Below, one piece after another: positions 22,652-28,917 of a DNA stretch of 30,879 nt. The notes beneath the pieces are model-generated. The model did no database searches, was not told where the DNA came from, and worked only from the letters and a program-made list of their open reading frames with translations. Numbering within the stretch: the first letter of the stretch is position 1; every line of letters begins with the position of its first letter. Position numbers and translations under genes: made by a program. This stretch comes from a virus: positions 1-30,879 of the IMG/VR virus record IMGVR_UViG_3300025921_000058; one strand, written 5' to 3'.

Positions 22652-24202
22652 CTATCTGCTCATCCAGGTTCCACGCCCTCGGCGCGTCTGCGCATATCGA
22701 TCGCGTGGACCCTGTAAAGGTAACTTCGGCCAAGGAACGTTTACATCGAAGATCCGTGCAATGACATCGAGACCGTCATCGTGAACCGGAACCGGCCATG
22801 CCGTGAACTCTTCCTCGATCAGCGTATGAATCAGGTCGAGCGTCTTTCCGTCGTACTGTGTGTAATCCAACCGATACGGCATATAGAACCGGCCGGCTGC
22901 GAAGATAGGCATGAGCCTGTTAATCCGGTCGATCTTCGAGAGTGAGCCGCCGATCTCCTCGATATCGAAGCGGTAGTTCTCATCGGCCTGCACGCTGCGG
23001 ATATGATCGATATCGGCATCCTTACCGTACTTCTCGTACCCCACTTTTAGAGGCTTGTCCCATTTCTGGTGGAGGTCTATGAACTTACGCGCGCGCTCTT
23101 TCAAACTCAGGCGATCGCGTACGAAATCGAGCAGATAGTAGTTCTCGTCCGGCCCTAATCCGATGACGACCATAGTCGTGTAGTCGGATGTCTTCTTCTT
23201 CGAGTTGGCCGGATCGCACAGAAGCGCCCGGTTCATCGAGCGCCAGTTCTTCACATCGTCGTAGTAGCGCAACCAGTCACGCGAGAACGACTGCTTGCTA
23301 TCGACCGTGGGATTCTGGAGTAACTGCGCGCTAGCCACGTACGGCCCCATGTCCCGCGCCTTCTTCTGGAACTGCTCCGGTGTAAGGAAAACAGGCGTCC
23401 CAGTGAGCGTGCCATCGTGGGTTGCAGGGCGAATACGGGGCTTGACCGCGCCGCGTTCGAGCATGGTCCGGTACGTATCGGCATGGTGATAGCGCGTACC
23501 GATGACGCGTAATCGGGTGTCGGTAGTTCCGAGGTTGAGATGTAACGACCATGCCTCAGTTGTCTTTGCGATCATCTCGGGCGAGCCAATGCTACCCAAG
23601 GTGACGATGTCGTCATCGACGAGCACGTCGAAGTGTTTTGCGGTCGGCTGACCGTCGACAACGCCCCAAGCCTCCACGGTCGCTTCCTTGGGGTTAGTCT
23701 TCCGCCGGACGACCAACCCATCGTCCTGACTCCAGGTCGGCGCCTCGCGCTCTGCATTGGCCCAGAGAACATCGGGGAAGAGCATCTTGAGGTCGTCGTT
23801 CGATTCAAGCTCGTGCTTGATCTGACGGAGAAACGACTTCGCGATCGGGCGCGTATGGCTGAAGATCCCGAACGTCGGCTCGCGTCCGCCCCATGCTGGT
23901 AGTGGATCGTCTCCGTGCGAGGCGAGAATGTCTTGGAGTGTCTTACCGAACGTAATGACGGTCGACTTGCGGTGGTCGCGGCCCCATAGATCGAGATAGC
24001 CATCCGGCTCATTCTGAACTTCCCTGATCCTGGCTAGGAGCCACGGGTGTTCCATGTCCGTTCGCATCAGAACGTACCGTAGTAGGTAGTACAGATCCGT
24101 TCGGATGAGGTGCCGAGTCTTCTCCAGGCGATCCGATGGTGGTAGCTCGAGTAAGCAGCTCGCCAACTCGCTGTAGTGCTGCCGCACTTGCGTGAGTGAC
24201 AT
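22652..24202 (-). CDS. terL: Terminase large subunit
   Basis: A 516-residue motor-nuclease that packages DNA through the portal. The ATPase part has a variant Walker A, DLWGRDHRKSTVITFG (K79 S80 T81), and a Walker B in FDVLVDDDIV (D196-D198). The RNase H-like nuclease part has LLCDPANSKKKTSDYTTMVV (D330, D340) and VHDDGLDVIARIF (D475, D479). Order and length match phage large terminases whose Walker A is W(A/G)RxHxKST. The ATG at 24202 lies inside the small-subunit gene, giving a 194-nt out-of-frame overlap. The conserved N-terminal block (residues 40-82) supports this start. Confidence 0.92.
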   Translation of the reverse strand: MSLTQVRQHYSELASCLLELPPSDRLEKTRHLIRTDLYYLLRYVLMRTDMEHPWLLARIREVQNEPDGYLDLWGRDHRKSTVITFGKTLQDILASHGDDPLPAWGGREPTFGIFSHTRPIAKSFLRQIKHELESNDDLKMLFPDVLWANAEREAPTWSQDDGLVVRRKTNPKEATVEAWGVVDGQPTAKHFDVLVDDDIVTLGSIGSPEMIAKTTEAWSLHLNLGTTDTRLRVIGTRYHHADTYRTMLERGAVKPRIRPATHDGTLTGTPVFLTPEQFQKKARDMGPYVASAQLLQNPTVDSKQSFSRDWLRYYDDVKNWRSMNRALLCDPANSKKKTSDYTTMVVIGLGPDENYYLLDFVRDRLSLKERARKFIDLHQKWDKPLKVGYEKYGKDADIDHIRSVQADENYRFDIEEIGGSLSKIDRINRLMPIFAAGRFYMPYRLDYTQYDGKTLDLIHTLIEEEFTAWPVPVHDDGLDVIARIFDVNVPWPKLPLQGPRDRYAQTRRGRGTWMSR

Positions 24203-24611
24203 GGCTATTTACTTTGATTGGATCGTCGCCGCCACCGATAGCCAATTTCTCGCCGTACTTCTTCGGCTTGAGTTTCGCGGCAATCCACTTACGAGCGTCA
24301 ATCTGCAGGCGCCGATGTCCCAGCATATCCTCCTCTGTGACCTCGACGCCGTCATCCGTAATCTTACGAACGACTCCGATCTGTGGAGTATCAGCAATGT
24401 GGGTAATTTCATCCGCCAAAGTGTCCGCTTGCGCTTCCCTCGCGCGCGCGTATTGGCTGCGAAATTCCTCATAGGTCTCGAGCCATCGGAAGACAGTCCC
24501 ACGGTCCGGCATATCCTCGCTGAGGCAAATAGCGCGCAGCGACTCTCCGTCCACGAGTCGAGTGCAGATGGCGAGAGCGACTTCGCTTGTATAGCTGGAG
24601 GGACGACCCAT
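24009..24611 (-). CDS. terS: Terminase small subunit
   Basis: A 200-residue protein starting MGRPSSYTSEVALAICTRLV. An N-terminal helix-turn-helix is visible (ESLRAICLSEDMPDRGTVFR, then WLETYEEFRSQYARAREAQA), followed by a helical oligomerisation part (ADTLADEITHIADTPQ; RRLQIDARKWIAAKLKPKKY). This is the usual small-terminase layout: DNA recognition, then ring assembly. The last 64 residues are Ser/Pro/Gly-rich and overlap terL out of frame. It starts at TAATG with the upstream gene. A recognition site cannot be located by eye. Confidence 0.85.
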   Translation of the reverse strand: MGRPSSYTSEVALAICTRLVDGESLRAICLSEDMPDRGTVFRWLETYEEFRSQYARAREAQADTLADEITHIADTPQIGVVRKITDDGVEVTEEDMLGHRRLQIDARKWIAAKLKPKKYGEKLAIGGGDDPIKVNSHVTHASAAALQRVGELLTRATTIGSPGEDSAPHPNGSVLPTTVRSDANGHGTPVAPSQDQGSSE

Positions 24612-24859
24612 TAGTCATTTTGCTCTGGAGTTTTTGCGCTACGACGTGCGCGTGCCCGCTGGAGCGCCTGGCGTAAGGTAGAGCGCGACACATTATGGGC
24701 TGTACACAGCGCCTTATCAGTGAGCATTTTGCGCGCCTCTTTCTTGGCGAGGATGTCGTCCTCCGCGGCTTCGGTGAGACGGTAGTGGTAAGCGTGAGTA
24801 CGGGTGCTCACGATTCGCAGCTCCAGGTTTGTGTCTGACGCTTGAGCCATTTGGGCCAT
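24611..24859 (-). CDS. Small helix-turn-helix protein
   Basis: An 82-residue protein. The C-terminal half has LTDKALCTAHNVSRSTLRQA, a helix-turn-helix of the type LxxKxLxxxxxVSxxTLRxA, in a basic context (QRARARRSAKTPEQND). The N-terminal half is acidic-helical. It could regulate the adjacent packaging genes or assist the small terminase; this is inferred from position only. ATG 24859 has a weak GAAAG site; ATG 24850 is an alternative. It overlaps the preceding gene by 52 nt and the small terminase by 1 nt (TAATG). Confidence 0.6.
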   Translation of the reverse strand: MAQMAQASDTNLELRIVSTRTHAYHYRLTEAAEDDILAKKEARKMLTDKALCTAHNVSRSTLRQALQRARARRSAKTPEQND

Positions 24860-25356
24860 TCGATCTTTCGTGTGAAGCTCTTGTCCTCGAACAGCGTTCG
24901 GTCGGTCGGCTGTGCGGTGTACCGGCCGTTATCCAACGCGATCAGCGTGAACTCCTTGCCCTGGTCAGGGTGCGCTGACCACGGGTCGCCGATCGGGACA
25001 ATGGTGCAGATATACTGGCCGGCCTGCTCAGATCCATCACGAAGCCGAGTCGTCACCTTTCTTCCCGCCAGGAAGGTGTACTCGAGGACAGAGAACTCGC
25101 GGCCGTAGCAGTCCCACGTCTGTGCGTGCTGGGGTTCCCATCCTTGGTCGGTCGGACGGCTCGCGAGCTGATGGAGTGGCACATTGCGGTAGATGGCGCC
25201 GCACTCAAGCAGTACGTGACATCCCCACACCCGGCCGGGATAGCTCGATAGGCCGAACCAGGCTACGGGAAGCCAGCCGTGCTCACCGATCGCGTTGGGC
25301 TGGAGGTAGCAGTACTGGTGAGTCAGGAGCGAGCCTGATCCGGTGCAAAGGGTCAC
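24808..25356 (-). CDS. Hypothetical protein
   Basis: A 182-residue protein with no internal methionine. GTG 25356 is the only sensible start and has AGGAG about 10-11 nt upstream. Trp, Tyr and Cys are abundant in the first 100 residues (GEHGWLPVAWFGLSSYPGRV; GWEPQHAQTWDCYGREFSV), followed by a beta-strand-rich half. I recognise no family. Position between RusA-like and terminase genes suggests an early or accessory function. The end overlaps the next gene by 52 nt. Confidence 0.6.
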   Translation of the reverse strand: MTLCTGSGSLLTHQYCYLQPNAIGEHGWLPVAWFGLSSYPGRVWGCHVLLECGAIYRNVPLHQLASRPTDQGWEPQHAQTWDCYGREFSVLEYTFLAGRKVTTRLRDGSEQAGQYICTIVPIGDPWSAHPDQGKEFTLIALDNGRYTAQPTDRTLFEDKSFTRKIEWPKWLKRQTQTWSCES

Positions 25357-25431
25357 AGCGGCCGCTCTCCTAGCAGCCGCAACGATGACAGAATTGGCAG
25401 TTTCGCCTGAGCCATGCTGGGAGTCTGCAGG

Positions 25432-25806
25432 TCAGGCGACACCAAAACCCGTGGGCGGAGTCGGCACCGGCGGCGGCACGGGCAACGTGAAGGTGACTTC
25501 CGTACTCCAGGCCGAGTTGATGGGATTGTTGTTGCTATCCACGGATCCCGTGTCGGTCCGGATAGCCGCAGCAAGCGGTACGCCGGTCGGCAGAGCTGGC
25601 TGTAAGGCCGTGAACGGCTCGAAGGTTGCGGACGGCGGCGCCTTGATACCAAACGGATAGGTTCCGGCGACGGATCCCGCGGCCGTGGTATCGCGCACTC
25701 CGATCTCGTAGGCGGTTACCTCATCAGCAGCGATCGGAGACCCGTCGACATTGGTGGTCGGGTCGACCCATACAAACTTGGTCGGAATCGGATTCGGCGT
25801 AGACAT
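25432..25806 (-). CDS. Fibronectin-III-like small protein
   Basis: A 124-residue protein chosen from ATG 25806, third of three consecutive ATG codons, because AAGGAG (25813-25818) sits six bases upstream. The sequence is beta-rich with FVWVDPTTNVDGSPI, DEVTAYEIGVRDTTAAGSV and WSTEVTFTLP, resembling a single fibronectin type III domain, and a Pro-rich C-terminus. Such domains occur on phage virions and may help surface binding. No signal peptide is present. The gene is 11 nt downstream of the RusA-like gene, and 75 bp separate it from the next gene, with no convincing coding potential in that gap. Confidence 0.6.
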   Translation of the reverse strand: MSTPNPIPTKFVWVDPTTNVDGSPIAADEVTAYEIGVRDTTAAGSVAGTYPFGIKAPPSATFEPFTALQPALPTGVPLAAAIRTDTGSVDSNNNPINSAWSTEVTFTLPVPPPVPTPPTGFGVA

Positions 25807-25817
25807 CATCATCTCCT

Positions 25818-26162
25818 TCACACGGGTTGAATTTCGATACGGGTCAAAGGGGCGCCGCGGCTTTGCGTTACGTCCAGCTGTATATGATCTTCGGTGTCAT
25901 TCACGATAATGGCTGCATGTCTGAGCGCATCCACCACCGGCTTAACCGATCCATATAGGTTATCTTTATCGAGTTTGCCACGTGAGCGGCGATGTATAGT
26001 TACCTGGGCGCGCTGGTAGGGAGCGCTAGGCTTGTCGCGGGTCTGCAGGATGGCAATGCCTACTTCCTCGTTCCACAACTTCGATTCGCGCCATCTCACA
26101 CGCCAGTGCTTACCGCGCAAGTAGTTTGGGCTCGATGGTACGCGAGGGATTTCGAGGATCAT
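25818..26162 (-). CDS. RusA-family Holliday junction resolvase
   Basis: A 114-residue protein of typical RusA length. The diagnostic block is RGKLDKDNLYGSVKPVVDAL followed by RHAAIIVNDTEDHIQ. This matches the DxDN...DAL...(V)xDD arrangement of the acidic catalytic residues (D65, D67, D89 here; D70, D72 and D91 in E. coli RusA). It resolves branched DNA during replication and recombination. ATG 26162 has GAAGGA upstream and overlaps the preceding stop (ATGA); the longer frame to 26267 has no such support. Confidence 0.85.
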   Translation of the reverse strand: MILEIPRVPSSPNYLRGKHWRVRWRESKLWNEEVGIAILQTRDKPSAPYQRAQVTIHRRSRGKLDKDNLYGSVKPVVDALRHAAIIVNDTEDHIQLDVTQSRGAPLTRIEIQPV

Positions 26163-26320
26163 CCGCGCTTCCTTCGTCGCATATCGTGCTGGGCCAGTAA
26201 CGAACGAAACTCTTGAATCCCTTCGCGTAGGTGCATATTCGGGGCGGCATTCAGTCGCTTGAGCCATCTACGCCACATGGCAGGCGTAAAGCGCACGTGA
26301 TGGTGGCCTACGGCTCTCAC
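26159..26320 (-). CDS. Small basic protein, coupled GTG-start gene
   Basis: A 53-residue frame, VRAVGHHHVRFTPAMWRRWL and onward to MRRRKRG. It starts at GTG 26320, exactly overlapping the stop of the upstream gene (GTGA at 26317-26320), with GAGGAAGAG a few bases upstream. It ends at TGA 26159-26161, overlapping the RusA-like start (ATGA). Both junctions are the pattern used throughout this operon, which is the main argument that it is translated. It is basic, with a short Trp-containing helix. Function unknown. Confidence 0.6.
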   Translation of the reverse strand: MRAVGHHHVRFTPAMWRRWLKRLNAAPNMHLREGIQEFRSLLAQHDMRRRKRG

Positions 26321-26529
26321 GCGCTCTTCCTCGAATGTCCGGCCAACATGTTCTCGTGTTGCTCACACAGCGCCCGCGCCTTCTCATCAGTGGGTTCAAC
26401 GCCTAGATCACGACTGGTACCAAAAGGCGTCAGCTCGTAACCGATCCAATTCTCTTCCGTGGCCTGCACGACGCAATATCGCTTGTCAGTGGTGTGCTGG
26501 ACAGCGCCGTTAGGTTTGTCCCATTTCAT
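26317..26529 (-). CDS. Hypothetical small protein
   Basis: A 70-residue protein (MKWDKPNGAVQHTTDKRYCV). Predominantly a small alpha/beta sequence: two strands around residues 15-35 (YCVVQATEENWIGYELTPFG) and a C-terminal helix (DEKARALCEQHENMLAGHS). No known motif. It overlaps the end of the P-like gene by ATGA (26526-26529) and the following gene by GTGA, so it is coupled on both sides. Confidence 0.65.
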   Translation of the reverse strand: MKWDKPNGAVQHTTDKRYCVVQATEENWIGYELTPFGTSRDLGVEPTDEKARALCEQHENMLAGHSRKSA

Positions 26530-27125
26530 GCCGCTTTACCCCGCAGTAACACGACGATGTCGTCTTCGGCCCGCTTCATACAGTCGGCAAACTGCCGGGC
26601 CTGTTCATCCTCGGACAGCCTAACGATTTCACCGGTAGAGGTGTCTACCGTTTGAGACTCCCTCATGTCCTGCGCCCAGGCGTTTTTGTATGCAACAGCA
26701 ATCCTTGTCGCTTCGGCATGTTGAGTTGAGCCAGGCGCGCCCCATGGACGGTGAAAGTCCATGAGTCGATGCGAAATGTACTTCCAGAATCGCATATTTC
26801 CCGAAACATCCCAGCCGTCGAACTGCGGTCCTTCTATCGCCGGCACTGGGACATGCTCCGAAGGTCCCTCGTCAGGCGCGCTATCCCCGATTGCGATGCA
26901 GAAACGCACGAAGTCAGGGAGATTCGGTACCCCGCCCTTCCATCCGTAGCGCAAGCGCTTGAAGCCGCGCCGGATCTGAAAATCGTTGAGCTCGGCGATA
27001 GCCTCGACCCATTCCTCGGGAGGTTCGGAATCGAACTTCCGCAGAAGTCCGTCACCGAAGTAGCCCAGCAGTCTGTCCCAAACTGCCTTCGCTCGATCCT
27101 GATTGTTCGCTGACCACTCGCCCAT
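26526..27125 (-). CDS. Replication protein P-like (helicase loader candidate)
   Basis: A 199-residue protein directly after the O-like initiator, where lambda and many relatives encode the helicase loader P. The N-terminal helix ends in WDRLLGYFGDGLLRKFDS, followed by EWVEAIAELNDFQIRRGFKR, then LRYGWKGGVPNLPDFVRFCI. The pattern (helix, LxDFQIRRGxxxL, then PxLPDFVxxC) recurs in P-type loaders. No Walker motifs are present, consistent with lambda P type rather than DnaC type. ATG 27125 overlaps the O-like gene by 74 nt out of frame. Role inferred from position and pattern. Confidence 0.65.
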   Translation of the reverse strand: MGEWSANNQDRAKAVWDRLLGYFGDGLLRKFDSEPPEEWVEAIAELNDFQIRRGFKRLRYGWKGGVPNLPDFVRFCIAIGDSAPDEGPSEHVPVPAIEGPQFDGWDVSGNMRFWKYISHRLMDFHRPWGAPGSTQHAEATRIAVAYKNAWAQDMRESQTVDTSTGEIVRLSEDEQARQFADCMKRAEDDIVVLLRGKAA

Positions 27126-27942
27126 TGCCGTTCACCGATTGCCGTAGTTTCTGACGCGCTTGCGCCACCGCAGACAGAGCGGGCGCAGGAGGTCCGCGAG
27201 CGAACCTCAATCCGTTCTCGATGCGAGTCGCGTCGCGCAGGAATAGCGAGATGTCGTCGTAAACCGTGCGCTGGTCGTTCTCGCCCATGTGGTGCGGCGA
27301 GTTACGGTATCCGGAGATCGACTGGCGCAGCGTTTCCTCGTCGTGCAGCTTGAGCGCCGCCTGAATCACGCGCCGACGTTTGGGATCTAGGACAGCCTTT
27401 CGGTGTCCGAACTCCGATCGCCAGTGCTCAAAGACCCTCTCCACCGGCCCGGTGTCGAGCTTTTGCTCGACAGGGTTCGAAGAACCCTCTTCTTTCTTTT
27501 CTTCTCTGGAGTCAGGAGTCAGGAGTCCGGAGTCAGGAGTCAGAGAAGAGGGAGTCAGACGGGCTCGCCCTTGCCTAGGTTGTGGCTCGTCTGGTGCTTG
27601 CACCGTGCTTGCACCGTGCTCGCATGGTGCTGGTATGGTGCTAGCACCTTCCTTTATGTGAGGGTGCTGGTGCTTCTTCCAGGCGAGTATCTGAATGTAC
27701 CGGACCGTTCCATGGCTATACCTCTGGATGAACCCGCGATCGTGTAGAGCCTGCAGTCCAGCGTCGACATCGACGTTATCGCCGGGGAACACGTTCAGCT
27801 TGATCTTCTTCGGACGGTCCTCTAGCCGCCCTTCCCTGTCGGCCAAGCACCATAGACCAGCGAACAAGAGCCGGTACTCGAAGGGCAGCTCGATGAGGTC
27901 CTCGTTGTGGAAGAATCCTGGCTTGAGACCCCGCGCTCTCAA
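27052..27942 (-). CDS. Replication initiator O-like protein
   Basis: A 296-residue protein. The N-terminal domain (residues 1-95) reads RGLKPGFFHNEDLIELPFEY, RLLFAGLWCLADREGRLEDR, then PKKIKLNVFPGDNVDVD and RYIQILAWKKHQHPH, a common phage winged-helix initiator pattern. Residues 96-160 are a flexible linker. Residues 165-250 form a second helical domain (EHWRSEFGHRKAVLDPKRRR). This mirrors lambda O: DNA-binding head, linker, and P-binding tail. The start is TTG 27942 (TTGA overlap with the upstream gene); no internal ATG exists in the conserved N-terminus. Its linker-coding DNA carries the repeats described as the candidate origin. Confidence 0.75.
   Translation of the reverse strand: MRARGLKPGFFHNEDLIELPFEYRLLFAGLWCLADREGRLEDRPKKIKLNVFPGDNVDVDAGLQALHDRGFIQRYSHGTVRYIQILAWKKHQHPHIKEGASTIPAPCEHGASTVQAPDEPQPRQGRARLTPSSLTPDSGLLTPDSREEKKEEGSSNPVEQKLDTGPVERVFEHWRSEFGHRKAVLDPKRRRVIQAALKLHDEETLRQSISGYRNSPHHMGENDQRTVYDDISLFLRDATRIENGLRFARGPPAPALSAVAQARQKLRQSVNGNGRVVSEQSGSSEGSLGQTAGLLR
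27508..27557 (+). repeat. 7-bp tandem repeats (GGAGTCA)
   Basis: Five back-to-back heptamers at 27508-27542 (GGAGTCA, GGAGTCA, GGAGTCC, GGAGTCA, GGAGTCA) and a sixth GGAGTCA at 27551-27557 after an 8-bp purine spacer. They lie between the 11-bp iterons and the homopyrimidine tract. They could be a second protein-binding array or part of a melting region. The array encodes a Leu/Thr/Pro/Asp/Ser-rich part of the O-like linker. Confidence 0.85.
27594..27648 (+). repeat. Five tandem 11-bp iterons
   Basis: Five consecutive 11-bp units: GTGCTTGCACC, GTGCTTGCACC, GTGCTCGCATG, GTGCTGGTATG and GTGCTAGCACC. The first two are identical; units three and four differ at three or four positions. Units one, two and five contain GTGC-TN-GCAC, an interrupted palindrome. 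One unit per helical turn would place bound initiator molecules on one face of the DNA. They encode residues about 98-116 of the O-like protein. Confidence 0.85.
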
Positions 27943-28091
27943 GGCAGAGGATTCCCGCTGACTAAGGCCAACACGCCGAACACGACCCCGAGAAGCGCTA
28001 TCAGCGATCCGATCACGATCAGCGGATTGGGCGTGTCGTGATCCGGCTCGTCAGGCTGGTGCCACTTCGAGTACTTCACGGGACTACGCAT
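27939..28091 (-). CDS. Small single-pass membrane protein
   Basis: A 50-residue protein, MRSPVKYSKWHQPDEPDHDT, followed by a hydrophobic helix (PLIVIGSLIALLGVVFGVLA). It starts at ATG 28091 with AAGGTGA upstream and ends overlapping the TTG start of the O-like gene (TTGA at 27939-27942). The clean hydrophobic segment and both junctions support translation. Function unknown; it may anchor early replication complexes or be an unrelated early membrane protein. Confidence 0.6.
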   Translation of the reverse strand: MRSPVKYSKWHQPDEPDHDTPNPLIVIGSLIALLGVVFGVLALVSGNPLP

Positions 28092-28094
28092 TCG

Positions 28095-28370
28095 TCACCT
28101 TTGACCCTGGAACAATGAGGCCAATGAATTTATGTTGGCCTGCTGCTGTATAGCGGCCTGGCTCAGTAGCTGGTTCTGATACGCGCTTTGGTAAGGCTCC
28201 AGCGGGGACGGCTTCTTAATATGCCGACGCATCGCCTGCTGCCTTTCCCACCACTCGCGATCAACAGCACGGCGCACGTCGACATACTTCTGCCCACTCT
28301 CCCGCCTATCGATCCAGGCGTTAAGGAGCTGAAGGTTTGTGGGTGACAGGTGCTCGTCGATGTACTTCAT
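28095..28370 (-). CDS. Hypothetical helical protein, first gene of replication block
   Basis: A 91-residue protein, MKYIDEHLSPTNLQLLNAWI. It is rich in Arg and Gln with a helical centre (RRAVDREWWERQQAMRRHIK) and a Gln/Asn-rich tail (QNQLLSQAAIQQQANINSLA). A clear TGGAGG site precedes ATG 28370. It follows a 229-bp untranslated stretch with terminator-like structures, so it is probably expressed only when transcription from the Cro promoter reads through, or from a local promoter. No family recognised. Confidence 0.65.
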   Translation of the reverse strand: MKYIDEHLSPTNLQLLNAWIDRRESGQKYVDVRRAVDREWWERQQAMRRHIKKPSPLEPYQSAYQNQLLSQAAIQQQANINSLASLFQGQR

Positions 28371-28451
28371 CGATTTAGCCTCCAGCCGCAGCGCAACAAG
28401 GCACCGCGTTTGCTGGGATGAGGGGTTCGGCTTGCTCTACAGAGCGCAGCC

Positions 28452-28507
28452 AAAAAAAACCAACTATGTACGGCAGCGCACCGAACAGACTTCCTACATG
28501 CCGTACA
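28452..28507 (-). other. Inverted repeat followed by T8 (attenuator or operator pair)
   Basis: Two 9-bp arms, TGTACGGCA (28467-28475) and TGCCGTACA (28499-28507), are perfect inverses with a 23-nt spacer. On the minus strand the second arm is followed after 7 nt by eight T residues (28452-28459), as in an attenuator. The arms also resemble the GTACAGCAT half-sites of the control region (GTACGGCA versus GTACAGCA), with nearly the same pair span (39 versus 37-38 bp), but no -35 box lies between them. A third related site, ATGCTGTGA, is at 28526-28534. Either reading is possible. Confidence 0.45.
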
Positions 28508-28548
28508 CCCTCGCTGGGGGACTGCATGCTGTGACGTATCCCTCGCCC

Positions 28549-28577
28549 AAAAAAAGGGGCGGCGGTTAAGCTGCCCC
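28549..28577 (-). terminator. Intrinsic terminator (leftward)
   Basis: On the minus strand GGGGCAGC (28577-28570) pairs with GCCGCCCC (28563-28556) across a 6-nt loop, giving an 8-bp GC-rich stem with one G-U pair, followed directly by seven T residues (28555-28549). It lies between the Cro-like gene and the replication genes. It also lies just upstream of the rightward lipoprotein gene's ribosome-binding site. Confidence 0.7.
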
Positions 28578-28599
28578 GAGTCTTGGGAGGATCGATACG

Positions 28600-28917
28600 A
28601 TGAAAATCGCTATTTTCGCTGCGGTTACGCTGCTGTTGAGCGGATGTATGGAAGAAATCAACAAGCCATTTGCACAGCTGACTATCGCGGATCTGCTGCG
28701 GCTTATGGGTCAGCTCGCAGGAATCGCCATTACAGTATGGCTGGCATGGAAACTGTTCGAGTGGCTGAGAGAGCAGCTTCCACGAAGGCTGGCTGCGTGG
28801 CGCGTTGAATCTCAGTACATCAGCACACCCGTACGCCGGGGATTTATTCTCATAGTTATTATGGTGTTGACAGCTATTGGAGTTTCGGTCTGTACGCTGA
28901 TTGCTAATAAGCAATAA
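28600..28917 (+). CDS. Lipoprotein with membrane segments (moron candidate)
   Basis: A 105-residue protein starting MKIAIFAAVTLLLSGCMEEI, with lipobox LSGC (Cys16). Two further hydrophobic segments follow: LMGQLAGIAITVWLAWKLFE (about 35-54) and GFILIVIMVLTAIGVSVCTL (about 80-100). ATG 28600 is preceded by GGGAGGA at a good distance. It is transcribed against its surroundings, between the leftward terminator at 28549 and the one at 29241. Small lipoproteins encoded in phage immunity regions can block superinfection or alter receptors, which is a possible role here. An antisense frame of 293 codons (28375-29256) has no recognisable content and was rejected. Confidence 0.65.
   Translation: MKIAIFAAVTLLLSGCMEEINKPFAQLTIADLLRLMGQLAGIAITVWLAWKLFEWLREQLPRRLAAWRVESQYISTPVRRGFILIVIMVLTAIGVSVCTLIANKQ

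Larger units (their letters stand above)
27455..27648. other. Candidate replication origin (iterons, heptamers, Y-tract, hairpins)
   Basis: A 194-bp region inside the O-like gene. From right to left it holds five tandem 11-bp repeats (27594-27648), six 7-bp repeats (five in tandem 27508-27542, one at 27551-27557), a homopyrimidine tract on the + strand (about 27485-27507), and two hairpins. These are AGGGTTC-GAA-GAACCCT (27472-27488) and TCGAGC-TTTT-GCTCGA (27455-27470). Neither 11 nor 7 is a multiple of three, so the repeats cannot be explained by a repeated peptide. Lambda has its origin at the same place, in the linker-coding part of O, with iterons followed by a strand-biased tract. Function is inferred. 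Confidence 0.65.

Noticed and set aside
25353-25415. 20-codon frame upstream of gene 24808-25356
   Set aside because: It ends in a GTGA overlap with the next start, but has no ribosome-binding site and no recognisable sequence; too short to support.
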